Part shown: in pieces, positions 11,641 through 22,626 of the stretch | Layout: each line of letters begins with the position of its first letter | Position numbering within the stretch: position 1 is the first letter of the stretch | Assembly (NCBI GenBank): GCA_022478985.1 | Contig: JAKSZP010006634.1 | Span: 176,387-240,386, forward strand | Reading direction: 5' to 3' | Length of the DNA stretch: 64,000 nt | Source: Massospora cicadina | Taxonomy: Eukaryota > Entomophthoromycota > Entomophthoromycetes > Entomophthorales > Entomophthoraceae | The notes under the pieces: generated by a model | What the model was told of the DNA's origin: nothing | Database searches by the model: none | The model's input: the letters and a program-made list of their open reading frames with translations, nothing else | Position numbers and translations under genes: made by a program

Positions 11641-14584
11641 GCCAAATTTGGTTAGTTTTAATGAAAAAATGTTTAAGGCGTGGAATTCTTCAAAACAGTT
11701 ATATGAGTGAGACTGCCTTGCTTGCAGGTTCATTATTGCAGTCACTTATTTGGCATACTTAAATTTGTGGGTAGACTTAAATTCTGCTCATATGAGGCAT
11801 TAGCCTTGGCTTGTTTACATACACCAATGAAACAGAAGAAAACTCATTGGGTTTATCATCGTGGCACTTGATTTATAAATTTGGTCAGGAGGCATTTGTT
11901 TAGCCATGTAATTAGATTTTGACTTCTATGGAAGATGATTTTTAGCGCAATTTAAATTCAGTTATCTCACGTGCTCAACTTTTTCTTGTACACATAACTA
12001 TTTTGCCTCTATGGATATGTAATTAAGTTGTGGTAACCCTTGAATCACAAGTTTAAGCAGTTTTTTGTTATCATCTTACTGGGACTTAGTAAATGTAGGT
12101 GCATTGGTCACAAGGACCCTTAGCTCAGCTGAATCTAGCATTTTTGTAATTTTAATGAGCTTTGTTGAGGAAAAATAGAAAAGGTTTTTGTCAATTACAA
12201 TAGTGTGATAGTAATAGGTTTAATTTTTTTCTAATTGTGACTAGGTGACTTGGTGGTGACATATGGTTCTCTGAGGTGGGAAATAATTTTAAATTTAATT
12301 ATCTAATCCTAAGTTTCTCACAAAAACAGGTGGTTATGCTTGGAGAGACCATTGTAAGCTTCTCCAGCTTACAATACTAACTATGGTAAGTTTTATTCAG
12401 GAAATATAAAGCCAATGTTGGTCTTCTTCTTATATATCTCTACTATCTGTAGTATGACAGGCAGCTTCATTTGCATCACAGATAATCAAATGAGCCTGTT
12501 CACTAAAGCGTACATTGCATATCTAATTTTTCACACAGCTTTTTTAATATTTTTAATCATAAAGTTCATCTTTAGCTATTAAAACGGCGTTTGGTTGAGA
12601 AGTTTTGGTCAAAGACATTGGGTCATCAATGGTTTATCCTTTTTGTTATAATTGTGATATTAGTTGTTGATTTATTATTGTTAATTATATTTTAAAAGTG
12701 GAACCTCAGTCTGCACCTCTAATTAACATAAATCTCCAATTTTTTGCATTTGGAAAAAAGCTGGCAATGATAGTTGGATACATGGAGGTAATTGGGTTTG
12801 GCAACTTGGTTTAATTTAAAATTCAACTTTATATTAAAGTTCAGTGCTTCCAGATAATTCTTGGATGGTTTTTAACTATCAGACAATAAATCGATGCTCT
12901 TTTTTCCTAGAGAATTAGAAGTCAATCTAAATGAAAAATTAAGTGGAAAAATGTACTTGTTAGGTCTTAGTTTAAAACTATTTAGGTAGATAAATAAAGA
13001 CATATGAGAGATAGGCGCAAACCAATTTTTGAGGCTGGAAGTTGTCACAAATTTGAATTCTGTACCATATGTACTCTGATAGTATGCCAGGCCAACTGTA
13101 TGAAGATTTATTACCCTTGCCCTTTTGCCTTCACTGTCTATCTTTTAATAAAAGGTTTTGGCAGCAACTCCCCAAACTCTTTCTAGCAAACAACTTCACC
13201 CTTATTTAATTAGCCACAATGGTAGTCTCAGAAGCTTTAAACTCACCTGGTTAGCCTGGCTTTGTCCTCTTCATCAATAATAGTAAAATGAGTCTAGTCT
13301 CACTTAGTCCCTCATTTCCAGCTTGCAAATCAGGTAAGTTCTTGTGGGGTTATCTTGTAGCTTCAGGTACTAAAGTGGTAGGCTGACCACTATCTAGATT
13401 TTGTCACCCAAGATGCCAATTACCTGAGGACCTTAAACTATTTCTATATATAGGATCAATTCAACTATAATCATATAAAAGTATATATATATAGGTATTC
13501 TACAAAGGATGAGAGAAGGGATTTTTATAGATGATGAGTGCAATCAACTGCCCACCTTTTTAAGTATTAGATTGGTTTTTTTCTACCAGAAAATAAGGTA
13601 ACTACTACTACACCTTACTTTAGGGTTTACTAAGATCTAGGAATAGAAAAAATGGATATTAAACGTTAGGTAATAACCCAACAACTGAATTAAAAAAATT
13701 ATCAGCACTAATTGACAAAAGAAAATAGTCACTGACATAACCATAATTCATTACTCATATAAAAAACTAAAGGTGGAGATCTACAAAAATATGTCCAAAA
13801 AAGTACGGCTTTGTGTCTGCATGTTTTGGTCAAATTATATGTTATTGGGAACATCCCCAGAAGTTTAAAAAACTTAAAATCATCAAAATGTAAATATGAT
13901 TATTTATGCTAAGCTAGAACTTCTCATTTAGAAGCCTAATATTTAAAAAAAGATAATTTAATTGGCATCCATGACAAATAAATAAGCTAATAATCTTGGA
14001 ACATATATTGGAATAAATAAAGGCTGGTCACTTTTCCTATAAGTGTAGATTTGGTAATTTAGGGGATAATAAAACAGTCCAGGTATATAACTGAAATAGA
14101 TTGTTATTTACCTCCTAAGCTGTATTGAGATCAATATTACTAACAATCATGGTAGTCCATAATATGGTACATACTTACATGCCAGTTGAGTGATTTCTCT
14201 TATCTTATATTAGAAGCCAAAGAATTTTAAGGCACTATAGATGGTTTGAGGTTAGCATTTGGGGAGAACTGTGAGAGATAAGTTTTAAATAAGTGGTCAT
14301 TGCCTAACATTGATATGTTATCATTATAGTTGGGGTAATTGCGCTATCTAACTGGTTGGTGTTTTCTTAGGAGGCGATTTATCCTGAATTTTTGTCACAG
14401 ATTAGGCTTTATTATAAGATATCCTCGTACTTTGCAACTTAATAAGAATAATGATATGAAGCTAAGTCTGACCAAGTATTATTTTTAATTTGCTAAGAAT
14501 TATATATAAAACTGATTATAAGAATGATTAAGTAGAAACCCTAAGTCAGGCCTCACTCTTACCAAGGAAAATCCAAAAACTTCA
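11641..14584. other. AT-rich spacer
   Basis: A 60-codon frame at 13004-13186 has no recognisable domain. A perfect 9-bp-arm hairpin ATTGTAAGC-TTCTCCA-GCTTACAAT lies near 12352-12376. Nothing else is supported. Confidence 0.35.
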
Positions 14585-14598
14585 AATTGTCAAATTCA

Positions 14599-14736
14599 GA
14601 GGAGTGGTATCATATAGGGGTGGCTCCTGCTCCAATCTGGGTCAGGTTTGATTGACACATGTTTAAAACCACCACAGGCTAAAAAACTCGATATGGTATA
14701 CTTGTTCTAAGGTCAACCTGCCTCGTTTACTTTTTT
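14599..14736 (+). repeat. SINE S4, diverged copy
   Basis: It is bounded by a perfect 14-bp duplication AATTGTCAAATTCA (14585-14598 and 14737-14750). It starts with a GGGGTGGCTCC-like head and keeps the family tail (CACAGGCTAAAAAACTCGAT, GGTATACTTGTTC, GGTCAACCTGCCTC), ending in a T-rich stretch. The internal tRNA-like part is diverged from S3. The duplication shows a complete insertion. Confidence 0.65.
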
Positions 14737-15202
14737 AATTGTCAAATTCATAGTGTTTATTAAAAATTTCGATAAAGTCAGTTAACATTGTTTTAACTTT
14801 TTAAAGCTGAAAATTAGTCAGATGTTAATTAATTTTATGATCAATAGTTTATATGGTGGGAATATCAAATAGACAAAACACTTGTAAGGGTGCAAAACCC
14901 TTATACTTAAGAAAGATTGGTAATTGGTATAATTAGAACATAAGCACTTGGAATTTTGCATCTAATAACTTAGAAATGGAGCAACAAGTTTCACAATAGG
15001 ATAGAAATAGTACTAGTTAAGTAAGATCCAGTACTCCAGGTCAAATAAGAATTTCATTTTTTGATGGATTATCCACACCTACAAAATCTAAAACGTGGTC
15101 AGTTTGTATAAAACTTTTATCTAGTGCTAAACAACTTGAGATGAGAGTGATGATTAAGCTATGTAGAAGAATATAATATATCTTTCTTAAAGTTCATTAG
15201 TA

Positions 15203-15334
15203 AAGGGTGGTTAGCCTGGAAGGTAAAACTGCTTCCACCCTAGTGCAGGTTTTGAGTTTGAAACCTGTACTGGCTAGAAAAATTCTCAATGTGGTATATT
15301 TGTCCCAATGCTGACCCACCTCAAATATATTTTA
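15203..15334 (+). repeat. SINE S3, best copy of the tRNA-derived family
   Basis: The head reads GGTGGTTAGCCTGGAAGGTA, close to a tRNA D-arm with A-box (TAGCCTGGAAGG against TRGYNNARNNGG). Then comes CAGGTTTtgagttTGAAACCTG, a T-arm-like stem-loop containing GTTTGAAACC, one base off a B-box. The tail follows (AATTCTCAATGTGGTATATTTG, GACCCACCTC, AAATATA). An imperfect duplication flanks it (TTAAAGTTCATTAGTA before, TTTAAAAGTCATTAGTA after). A- and B-boxes would allow RNA polymerase III transcription, and the machinery for insertion would have to come from a LINE. Confidence 0.65.
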
Positions 15335-15795
15335 TTTAAAAGTCATTAGTAGGAAGATGTGATATAGATCTAGGTCCTAGCACTTGATACACAAGCCAAT
15401 ATTCAATTTGTTCATCCTCAAACAGAAATATCATCAGTTCATATTTTTTCCTCATTTCTAAGTATTGAAACACAAGTGTCTTTCATCAGATTAATAAGAG
15501 GTAAAAGTGTTTAGACATATCAAAATCTTATATGCTCTTTAAGATACCAAGTTTTTAAATATTAAATTGTAATTTTGAATACTTGAACTAAGCCAAGGGT
15601 GGTAAGAGGTATCTTCTCTAAGCTGAATTAGCAAAGATGAATATGCTCAAGAGTTCTAGTTCAGTAGTGACCTGCAGTGCCATACACAGTTATATGGTGT
15701 AATTAGGAGTAATATTGATATGGATTATGCATTTGTAAGATATAACTTTGTCAGAGGAAAAAATTTTAATCAACTTTTGCCTTTGTATTTGGAAC

Positions 15796-16690
15796 TGTCA
15801 TAGTTGGATGACATTATAGTAGGAACAGATGCTAGAGATAAGGCTGGGCGACAGGATGCCCTGAAGGTGAAACTTCAGGCTCTTCCTGACCTGAAACACA
15901 CCTTAGATCAACGCTGGGTGCAAGCTAAGCATGCCCAGGTTGATGCTAATGGGGTGCAAAACACCCAGCCTCTTATCTCGACTCAGGCCCTAAAATGAAC
16001 AATTTATGTTATAAACAAAGATGGTTTAATTCACTTGGTTGGAGAGCAAGGGTTCAAGTCCTGCTCTAGCTATGAAATTTTAAGCTCAGGTAAAATATGG
16101 CTTCAATTGATTACTTGAGTGAAGGCACTTTCAGTGTATTTTACTAAAACAGATGGAAGCATCTGTTTATTGGAGTGTCAAGGCTTGGGCGCACTTCCGC
16201 AGAACCTGAATTTCCCCAGCCCACTTTAAATATGTTTTTACGACCAACATTCCTTGTTGGTCAACTTTTCTTAAATAAAAATACCCATTTTTTATGTTTT
16301 ACTTATGGTTCCTTGGGCTAATCTGGTGGCGGACCTCTTTGGGGAGGTCTCCAACTATGTGGGCCACTACCTTCTATCACAATTTACCAAAATCCCAGGT
16401 GCTCCCTTGGGTCGCTCAGGTCCCCTCCAGATTGAGGCACCTTAAGCTCCCTGATGCCAAGTTAAACTTGGTTATGGACTCCCCTCTGGGGTCCACTCAA
16501 GTTGTTATGTTTCTATATTACCTGGTCTTATATGTTGCATTCTACACCCTGGCCTGGGGTATCTTTGGCACAGGCACCGTTTGAGGTATCTTATTACCCT
16601 TTTTTCTTAACAGCTAGTTCCCTAGCAATGTGGGTTTGCATCCCACATCACCTTGCTGTGAACGAGAGAGTTACAGACACTCTCTTGACA
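15796..16690 (+). repeat. 5' LTR of Gypsy-1, hairpin-rich
   Basis: It begins TGTCATAGTTGG and ends TCTCTTGACA. It contains at least eight perfect short hairpins: 15860-15879, 15952-15966, 16043-16067, 16147-16168, 16242-16262, 16332-16349, 16628-16648 and 16665-16685. A tRNA-like stretch lies at 16021-16072 (TCACTTGGTTGGAGAGC, then GGGTTCAAGTCCTGCTC). An AATAAA lies near 16273. It functions as promoter, RNA end signal and integration terminus. Confidence 0.92.
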
Positions 16691-16899
16691 TTAGTCGACC
16701 AATCTTTTTATTATATGTGCATAAGATTATCCATGTGGGATTTTCATTATTAGTAAATTGTGTGCGCTGGCCATTTGTCACTGCCATAATGGTGCTCACC
16801 ACAGTTTTCTCATTTGGTTATGTATTGGTGCGTCTCAGCGTTATTCTTGCAACTACCAATTGGGAAGTGCCTACCCTTCCTGCTCATACCTGGTGGTCT

Positions 16900-17890
16900 C
16901 AGACTTTTCGCGATCCTAATATTGTGAACCCCACCTTTCTCCTAAATTTACTCGGAAATTCATCAGGATTTAGCTTCCCTGGAGCCAAAACCCTTGTTAG
17001 GAAAAAAACAATTCATCTAGTTCTCATCCGCTTTTGCAAGGAGTGGATCTATTGTCCCAGTTGTCTCCCAAGGCGGGTGACTGGGTTTTTGCAGTACTCC
17101 GCACACAGCCACTCTTGTGGCAAGCAATAGGGGGTTTGGAACAGGTCTAGGAGCAGAATCGACCTGATGAAGCATACTTCCATTCCTTCTTCAAGTTCTT
17201 TTCTCTGCGTCAGGTGGGTCGTCCAATGAAAGTATACTTGAGTGGATTCTGCAAAAAAGCCCAGGCTTTGCCATTAACTGATGAAGTTAAAACATTGTTT
17301 CTCCGTTTGACCTTATACATATCAATGCAAAACTCCCAAATTTGGCAGTTGCCTCCTTCCAATTTTGATCATCTTGTCAAAACCCTTTGGGGTAGTTTCT
17401 CTGCCCCAACCTGGAAGGGGCCAGGTAATTTGGCCATCATCTGATCAAATCATATAAATACAGAAGCTGAGAAGTTGTGCGCGCCTCTGGAAATGAGGAA
17501 ATCTTATCCTTCTAATCCTTCTACTTCTTCTAAATTTGGAATTGTATAAGGGTCTAGACCCAAGAATGAAGTAAAGGTTTCAGATGATTTCACCGCGATG
17601 ATGTCACCCATGGTCATCCCTATAAATAGCGCTTCCACAACTAGTGATTTTTCCTTGAAGCGTGAGATGCTTCCCACTGATTTCCTCCCCATCTCGGTGG
17701 AAATTGGGAACATTGAGGGGTCTGAACCTGAATTTAACAAGAATAATTCCATTATCGTTTTTTCTCCCAACATGTTTACAAGGTGCATGCTGAGGCATCG
17801 GCTCAGGGCTGGGGGTGATGGCCCTGGATAACAATATGCACCAAACCCTTGGAACGAGTGGGGGTTCATTTGAGCCAAAAAATGCATTTA
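16900..17890 (+). pseudogene. Gag-like region of Gypsy-1, interrupted
   Basis: The frame that continues into the protease is open from about 17160 (RPDEAYFHSFFKFFSL) through 17444 and again at 17598-17831. It is broken by TAG near 17150, TGA at 17442-17444, TAA near 17547, TAA at 17829-17831 and TGA near 17873. The 17214-17444 part has a helix-rich capsid-like composition. I see no CCHC knuckle between it and the protease. The N-terminal limit is not determined; an open 166-codon frame at 16630-17130 is in another phase and is not clearly Gag. Confidence 0.45.
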
Positions 17891-17894
17891 TAAT

Positions 17895-18548
17895 GTGAGA
17901 AATTTATCCAAAAATGAACATTTTATTTGCTCATATGGTCTGGATGAGGACTCCATTTCAATCTACCAGATTACTCCTGAGAACCCTCGTTTGACCCCTA
18001 CCATGATTAGGGGTTCTCAGGAAGTGGAAAAGGAACTTCGTCACAAATATAAAGATGTATATGCACCTGCAGAAGGTGTGGTAGGATATGTGGCCTCAGT
18101 AGTAAGAGTGGCCCACTATCCTTCCCTCTTATATGATTCCAAAACATACCCTGATGGCTTGTTCAAGCCAGAGGAAGAATTTTCTGGTGAGTTGATGGCA
18201 TTTTCTGCGTTGAATAAATCCCATTCTGGATACTTCTTGTTGACTGCTACCCTTAAATCCTCTTATGGAAAGTTCATCAAAACTATTTTGGTGGATACTG
18301 GTGCCTTGAATAATTTTATTGATCAAAACCTTGCTGACTACCTTGAGTTGAGTTATTCACCAGGTGGTATGGTTAGAAGTGGGGCTTCTCAAGGTATCCT
18401 TACACTAAACATCATGGAGTCAGTCAATTTCCAGGTAGGTTCTTATCTATTGTCTGACCAGTTTCAAGCTATCAGAAACCTCTTGTTTTCCATCATTTTG
18501 GGTGTTGAGTGGTGGCGGAAGTTTGACGTCAGAACTAATTTAAAATAA
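17895..18548 (+). pseudogene. Retropepsin-like aspartic protease of Gypsy-1
   Basis: This is a 217-codon open frame. The catalytic triad sits at residues 134-136 in ILVDTGALNNFID, the hallmark of retroviral-type aspartic proteases that cut Gag-Pol. The C-terminal LGVEWWRKF matches the conserved ILG(M/V)xWL element of Gypsy proteases. Residues 1-120 are not recognised and probably are the end of Gag. The frame ends at 18548 and the polymerase follows in another phase, so a shift or a broken junction lies near 18550. The protease fragment itself looks intact. Confidence 0.75.
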
Positions 18549-18559
18549 ATTACTTATCC

Positions 18560-19770
18560 TTGTCTTTGACAAACGGTCACCAGTTGATTGTTCCTCTGTC
18601 TGAGGATAACGCCCCAGGCAAATTACCCCATTGGCCCAATGTTCCCAGTCCATATCTTGCCCCTTTGCTGAAGCCCACTGTGGGACTTTCCTTACCTTCC
18701 TGTTTGGAGGAGTTGGCATCTTCTTTTGATGCAGCTTCAGCTAGTAACCTACCAGAACATTCTGAGTTTGATTGTGAATTTAAACTTACTGTGGATCTGG
18801 TGCATATTTCTTTACCCATATACCCATTGACTGTCTGGTAATAAGAGGTTTTAGATGTATGGGTGAAGGAGCAGTTGGCCAAAGGTGCCATCTTTCAGCG
18901 TACCTCCCTTGTTTGCTCCCCACTTCTTTTTGTGGAGAAGGCTGATGGAACTTTACGTCCATGTGTTAATTATGGAAATTTAAATAATGTGACTGTACCT
19001 GACCTCCATCCCATCCCTTTAGAAACCCAGATTGCGCGTTATGTGGAGAAGGCGAAGGTCTTCTCCAAGCTGGACTGCTTCAATGCGTTCAATCAAATCT
19101 GGATAAAGAAGGGCCAGGAATTGTTAACAGCATTCTGCACCAGAAAAGGAATTTTCCAGTTCCAGGTTATGCCCTTTGAGCTTAAGAATGCCCCTGCCTT
19201 CTTTCAACGCCGCATTGATGCAGTGTTGGGAGACTTGTTGGGGGTATGTGCGGTTGCCTACATGGATGACATTCTGGTGTTTTCCCCCGATCATGAGTCA
19301 CATACAGTTCACCTTTGACAAGTAGTGGAGAGATTGAGGGCCGCTTGCCTTATCCTCAAGATTAGCAAATGCGAATTCTTCAAGTCCCAGGTTACTTTTC
19401 TGGGCAACGTCTTTTTTGACCAAGGCCATATGATAACACCAAATAAGGAGAAGGCTATTCGCGAGTGGCCCACCCCCACCTCAGTCAAGGAATTGAGGAG
19501 CTTTTTGGGGACGTGTACGTTCCTCAAGAAGTTCACACCCAATCTCTCCGAGGCGGCAGCTCCCTTATATAAGGCTAGCGGGGCCAAGATGCTTCAGTGG
19601 TCCCCCATTTTGGAGGATGCTTTCCAAGCGGTGAAGTGCATCTTTTTACCACATCCATCCTTCGACATGTTGATCCTGAAAAGGAGTTCATTGTGTCCTC
19701 AGATGCTTCCAACTTCGCCATTGTGGCTGCCTTGTTACAGGTGGGTGAAGATGGGTCCAAGCATCCTGTG
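18560..19770 (+). pseudogene. Reverse transcriptase of Gypsy-1, interrupted
   Basis: The phase-constant frame 18560-19690 has two adjacent TAA codons at 18839-18844 and one TGA at 19316-19318. It contains the expected order: the KEQLAKGAI linker, LLFVEKADGTLRPCVNYGNLN (domain 1-2 region), SKLDCFNAFNQI with the first catalytic Asp, FQVMPFELKNAPAFFQR, and the catalytic YMDD at 19259-19270. It then continues with CEFFKSQVTFLG, the thumb motif LRSFLGTCTFLKKF and the start of the connection to RNase H. The active site is YMDD rather than the commoner YLDD or YVDD. A frameshift near 19650-19690 moves reading into the RNase H phase. Confidence 0.85.
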
Positions 19771-20108
19771 AGATATTTTTCTAGGAAAATGTCTCTGCAT
19801 GAGTTAGATTACACCGTATATGACAAGGAGTTATTAGCAGTGGTGGAGGCGCTGATCTATTGGCGTCAACGTTTACATGGCTCTTCCCAACCATTCTGGG
19901 TACGCACAGACCACCAAGCCCTGTTGTACTACCGTGCTCCACATGTTCTAACGCCACGTCAGACCGGTGGCATGAGACCCTTGCCCTATTTACATTTTCC
20001 TATGAGTTCACCAAGGGCAAGGAGAATGGTTTGGAGGATGCTTTGAGCCGCAACCCTGCTTTGGCTCCCAAATCAAAAAGAAGGCAGAGATTCACAACAC
20101 CTGGTTGA
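19597..20108 (+). pseudogene. RNase H domain of Gypsy-1
   Basis: It starts at SSDASNFAIVAALLQV with the catalytic Asp and continues with PVRYFSRKMSLHELDYTVYDKELLAVVEAL (catalytic Glu in the KELLAVVEA helix) and VRTDHQALLYY. After a further shift near 19960 the end reads YEFTKGKENGLEDALSR, the conserved GKENxxADALSR terminus with Ala changed to Glu. The domain removes the RNA strand during cDNA synthesis. Confidence 0.85.
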
Positions 20109-20289
20109 TGATTCCACCGAGTATGATTCTGCCTCAACTTCCTAAGTCCACGGTACATACGCCAGCGCTCATGCCTTTGGAAAATGCAGCAGAATATAGC
20201 ATGTTTAGGAAGGTAGTTCTTTCTCAGCCGTTATCAGCCAAATATGCTGTTGTTCTCGCTAAGAGCGCTCTGACTCAGGAGGACTAATC

Positions 20290-21123
20290 CAGGGGTTATT
20301 ACATGAAGGATGAGATGGTATGGTTTCAGGGGCGCCTATGGGTTCCTGCTGGACCCCTGCGCCTGGAGATCATCCAGGACCATCATGACGGAATCACCGT
20401 TGGTCATCCTGGAAAATCAAAGACCTTGGAGTTGATATGACGCACTTACAATTGGAAGGGCTTTCCTGTTCAGGTAGGGCGGTACTGTAAAGAGTGCTTG
20501 ATCTGCAATCAAATGAAACCCAATCGGCAACATTTAGCAGGGTTGCTGGTACCAGTTCAAAAAGCTGAAGGGCCCTGGACTTCCCTATCAGTGGATTTCA
20601 TTGTGGAGTTACCATTTTCAGATGGTATGATGCAATCATGGTGGTGATGGACCGCTTTACAAAGTTCGCCCACTTTATTCCTTTCAGAACAACTATAACT
20701 GCCGCTGAAATGGCCAGGCTCTTCGTCGCCCATGTATTTGCGCTTCATGGGGTTTCTCTTGAAATCATTAGTGACTGGGGACCCCAGTTCACCTCCATCT
20801 TTTGGGAAGGGTTGTGTAAAACTCTTCAGATCCGCCCCTGCCATTCAACTACTTATCACCCCCAATCAGATGGGCAGACTGAGCGAGTAAACCAGTGCTT
20901 GGAACAATTTCTGCGTTGTTACACCATCGCAGACCATTCAGATTGGGTTCCTCACCTTCCTATGGCCCAGTTTAGCTACAACAACACTTTGCATTCATCA
21001 ATCAGATGTTCACCTTTTTTTGCTAACCACGGTTTTAACCCTGCTTTTAACATGGAGCCCAGCTGTGATTCCAAAGTGGAAGCGGTGCTGGACTTTGCTA
21101 AGACTCTCAAAAAGGTCTATTAG
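20290..21123 (+). pseudogene. Integrase (HHCC and DDE core) of Gypsy-1, interrupted
   Basis: The zinc-binding part shows HHDGITVGHPGKSKTLELI followed, after a TGA (an Arg position in the family), by GRYCKECLICNQMK. The core has SVDFIVELP with the first Asp near 20590, then a frame slip to VVMDRFTKFAHFIPF. The second Asp is in IISDWGPQFTS (usually SDRGPQFTS), and the Glu is in QSDGQTERVNQCLEQFLRCY. The tail SYNNTLHSS...SPFFANHGFNP is typical of Gypsy integrases. It inserts the cDNA into the host chromosome. Confidence 0.88.
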
Positions 21124-21189
21124 GGGGTGTCCACAAGTTTAGAGGCGGCTATGCTGGTTTATAAGGAGAATGCCGATGGAAAGCGCTGA

Positions 21190-21681
21190 GTGGGTCCAGC
21201 ATACAAGGAAGGGGATCTTGTAATGCTTGATGCTCGCAACATCCCTATCAAGCAGCCATGCAAAAAACTGGGTCCAAAGAGGATTGGTCCTTACCGGGTA
21301 GTTAGAAAGGTGGGACATGCCTCATACCAGTTGGATCTTCCCTCTGCGTTTCAGATCTTCTCCATCTTTCATGAAAGCAAGTTGACACTGTTTGAGGGCC
21401 CTCCTCCTGTGACTCCTGAGGCTTATCTTGTGGATGGGGCACCGGAATGGGAAGTGGAGGAAATAGTAGCCTCCCACCAGGTTAAGCGACGCCTTGAGTA
21501 CTTAGTATCTTGGAAAGGGTTTGACGCAGCAGAGAACAGTTGGGTGCCAGCACGGGATTGTGTACATGCCCAAGACCTGATTGAATCATTTCATAATCGT
21601 TTCCCTGAGGCTGCAGGATCTCAGCCTAAGCCAGCCGTTGCTGCTATGAAGTTGCCGCCAGCACATAAGAACTTCCCTTAG
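21190..21681 (+). pseudogene. Integrase C-terminal and chromodomain of Gypsy-1
   Basis: The 163-codon frame contains the SH3-like GPYRVVRKVGHASYQLDLP with FHESKLTLF. It is followed by a chromodomain: EVEEIVASHQVKRRLEYLVSWKGF and ENSWVPARD, with aromatic residues at the expected cage positions. Chromodomains in chromoviruses guide integration to heterochromatin marks. It is separated from the core by a TAG at 21121 and a TGA at 21187. Confidence 0.88.
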
Positions 21682-21708
21682 CAAACGCCCCTGGAGGGGG
21701 TGGAGATC

Positions 21709-21724
21709 AAGAAGGAGGAGAGGG
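21709..21724 (+). promoter_or_regulatory. Polypurine tract of Gypsy-1
   Basis: AAGAAGGAGGAGAGGG, three bases before the 3' LTR, is the expected primer for plus-strand cDNA. Confidence 0.75.
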
Positions 21725-21727
21725 TAA

Positions 21728-22621
21728 TGTCATGGTTGGATGACATTATAGTAGGAACAGATGCTAGAGATAAGGCTGGGCGACAGGAGGCCCTGAAGGT
21801 GAAACTTCAGGCTCTTCCTGACCTGAAACACACCTTAGATCAACGCTGGGTGCAAGCCAAGCATGCCCAGGTTGATGCTAATGGGGTGCAAAACACCCAG
21901 CCTCTTATCTTGACTCAGGCCCTAAAATGAACAATTTATGTTATAAACAAAGATGGTTCAATTCACTTGGTTGGAGAGCAATGGTTCGAGTCCTGCTCTA
22001 GCTATGAAATTTTAAGCTCAGGTAAAATATGGCTTCAATTGATTACTCAAGTGAAGGCACTTTCAGTGTATTTTACTAAAACGGATGGAAGCGTCTGTTT
22101 ATTGGAGTGTCAAGGCTTGGGCGCACTTCCGCAGAACCTGAATTTCCCCAGCCCACTTTAAATATGTTTTTACGACCAACATTCCTTGTTGGTCAACTTT
22201 TCTTAAATAAAAATACCCATTTTTTTATGTTTTACTTATGGTTCCTTGGGCTAACCTGGTGGCGGACCTCTTTGGGGAGGTCTCCAACTATGTGGGCCAC
22301 TACCTTCTATAACAATTTACCAAAATCCCAGGTGCTCCCTTGGGTCGCCCAGGTCCCCTCCAGATCGAGGCACCCAAGCTCCTTGACGCCAAGTTACACT
22401 TGATTATGGACTCCCCTCTAGGGTCCACTCAAGTTGTTATGTTTCTATCTTACCTGGTCTTATACGTTGCGTTCTACACCCTGGCCTGGGGTACCTTCGG
22501 CACAGGCACCATTTGAAATGTCTCCTTACCCTTTTTCTTCATGGCTAGTTCCCTAGCAATGTGGGTTTGCATCCCACATCACCTTGTTGTGAACGAGAGA
22601 GTTACAGACACTCTCTTGACA
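21728..22621 (+). repeat. 3' LTR of Gypsy-1
   Basis: It begins TGTCATGGTTGG and ends TCTCTTGACA. All eight hairpins of the 5' LTR are preserved; the only stem changes seen (in the ACGGATG/CGTCTGT hairpin) turn two pairs into G-U wobbles. The tRNA-like segment here has a consensus B-box GGTTCGAGTCC. Confidence 0.92.
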
Positions 22622-22626
22622 GGAAC

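Larger units (their letters stand above)
15796..22621 (+). mobile_element. Gypsy-1: full-length chromodomain Ty3/Gypsy retrotransposon
   Basis: Two direct LTRs of about 895 bp, both TG...CA, are flanked by the perfect 5-bp duplication GGAAC (15791-15795 and 22622-22626). The internal order is gag-like, protease, reverse transcriptase, RNase H, integrase, chromodomain, which defines a chromovirus. A purine tract AAGAAGGAGGAGAGGG (21709-21724) precedes the 3' LTR. I see no tRNA-complementary TGG directly after the 5' LTR, so priming may be unconventional. The LTRs differ at roughly 35 positions by eye (about 95-96% identical, mostly transitions). The internal frames carry several stops and shifts, so the copy is of intermediate age and dead. 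Confidence 0.93.

Noticed and set aside
16021..16072. Genuine tRNA gene
   Set aside because: No anticodon arm or acceptor stem; only D-arm- and T-arm-like parts are present, and it is repeated in both LTRs.
16900..21681. Reassigned genetic code (TAA/TAG as Gln)
   Set aside because: Many stops in Gypsy-1 and the LINEs fall where Gln would fit, but TGA codons at Arg positions are as frequent, and LINE-A/LINE-B comparisons point to C-to-T (CpG) decay. Simple mutation explains both classes.
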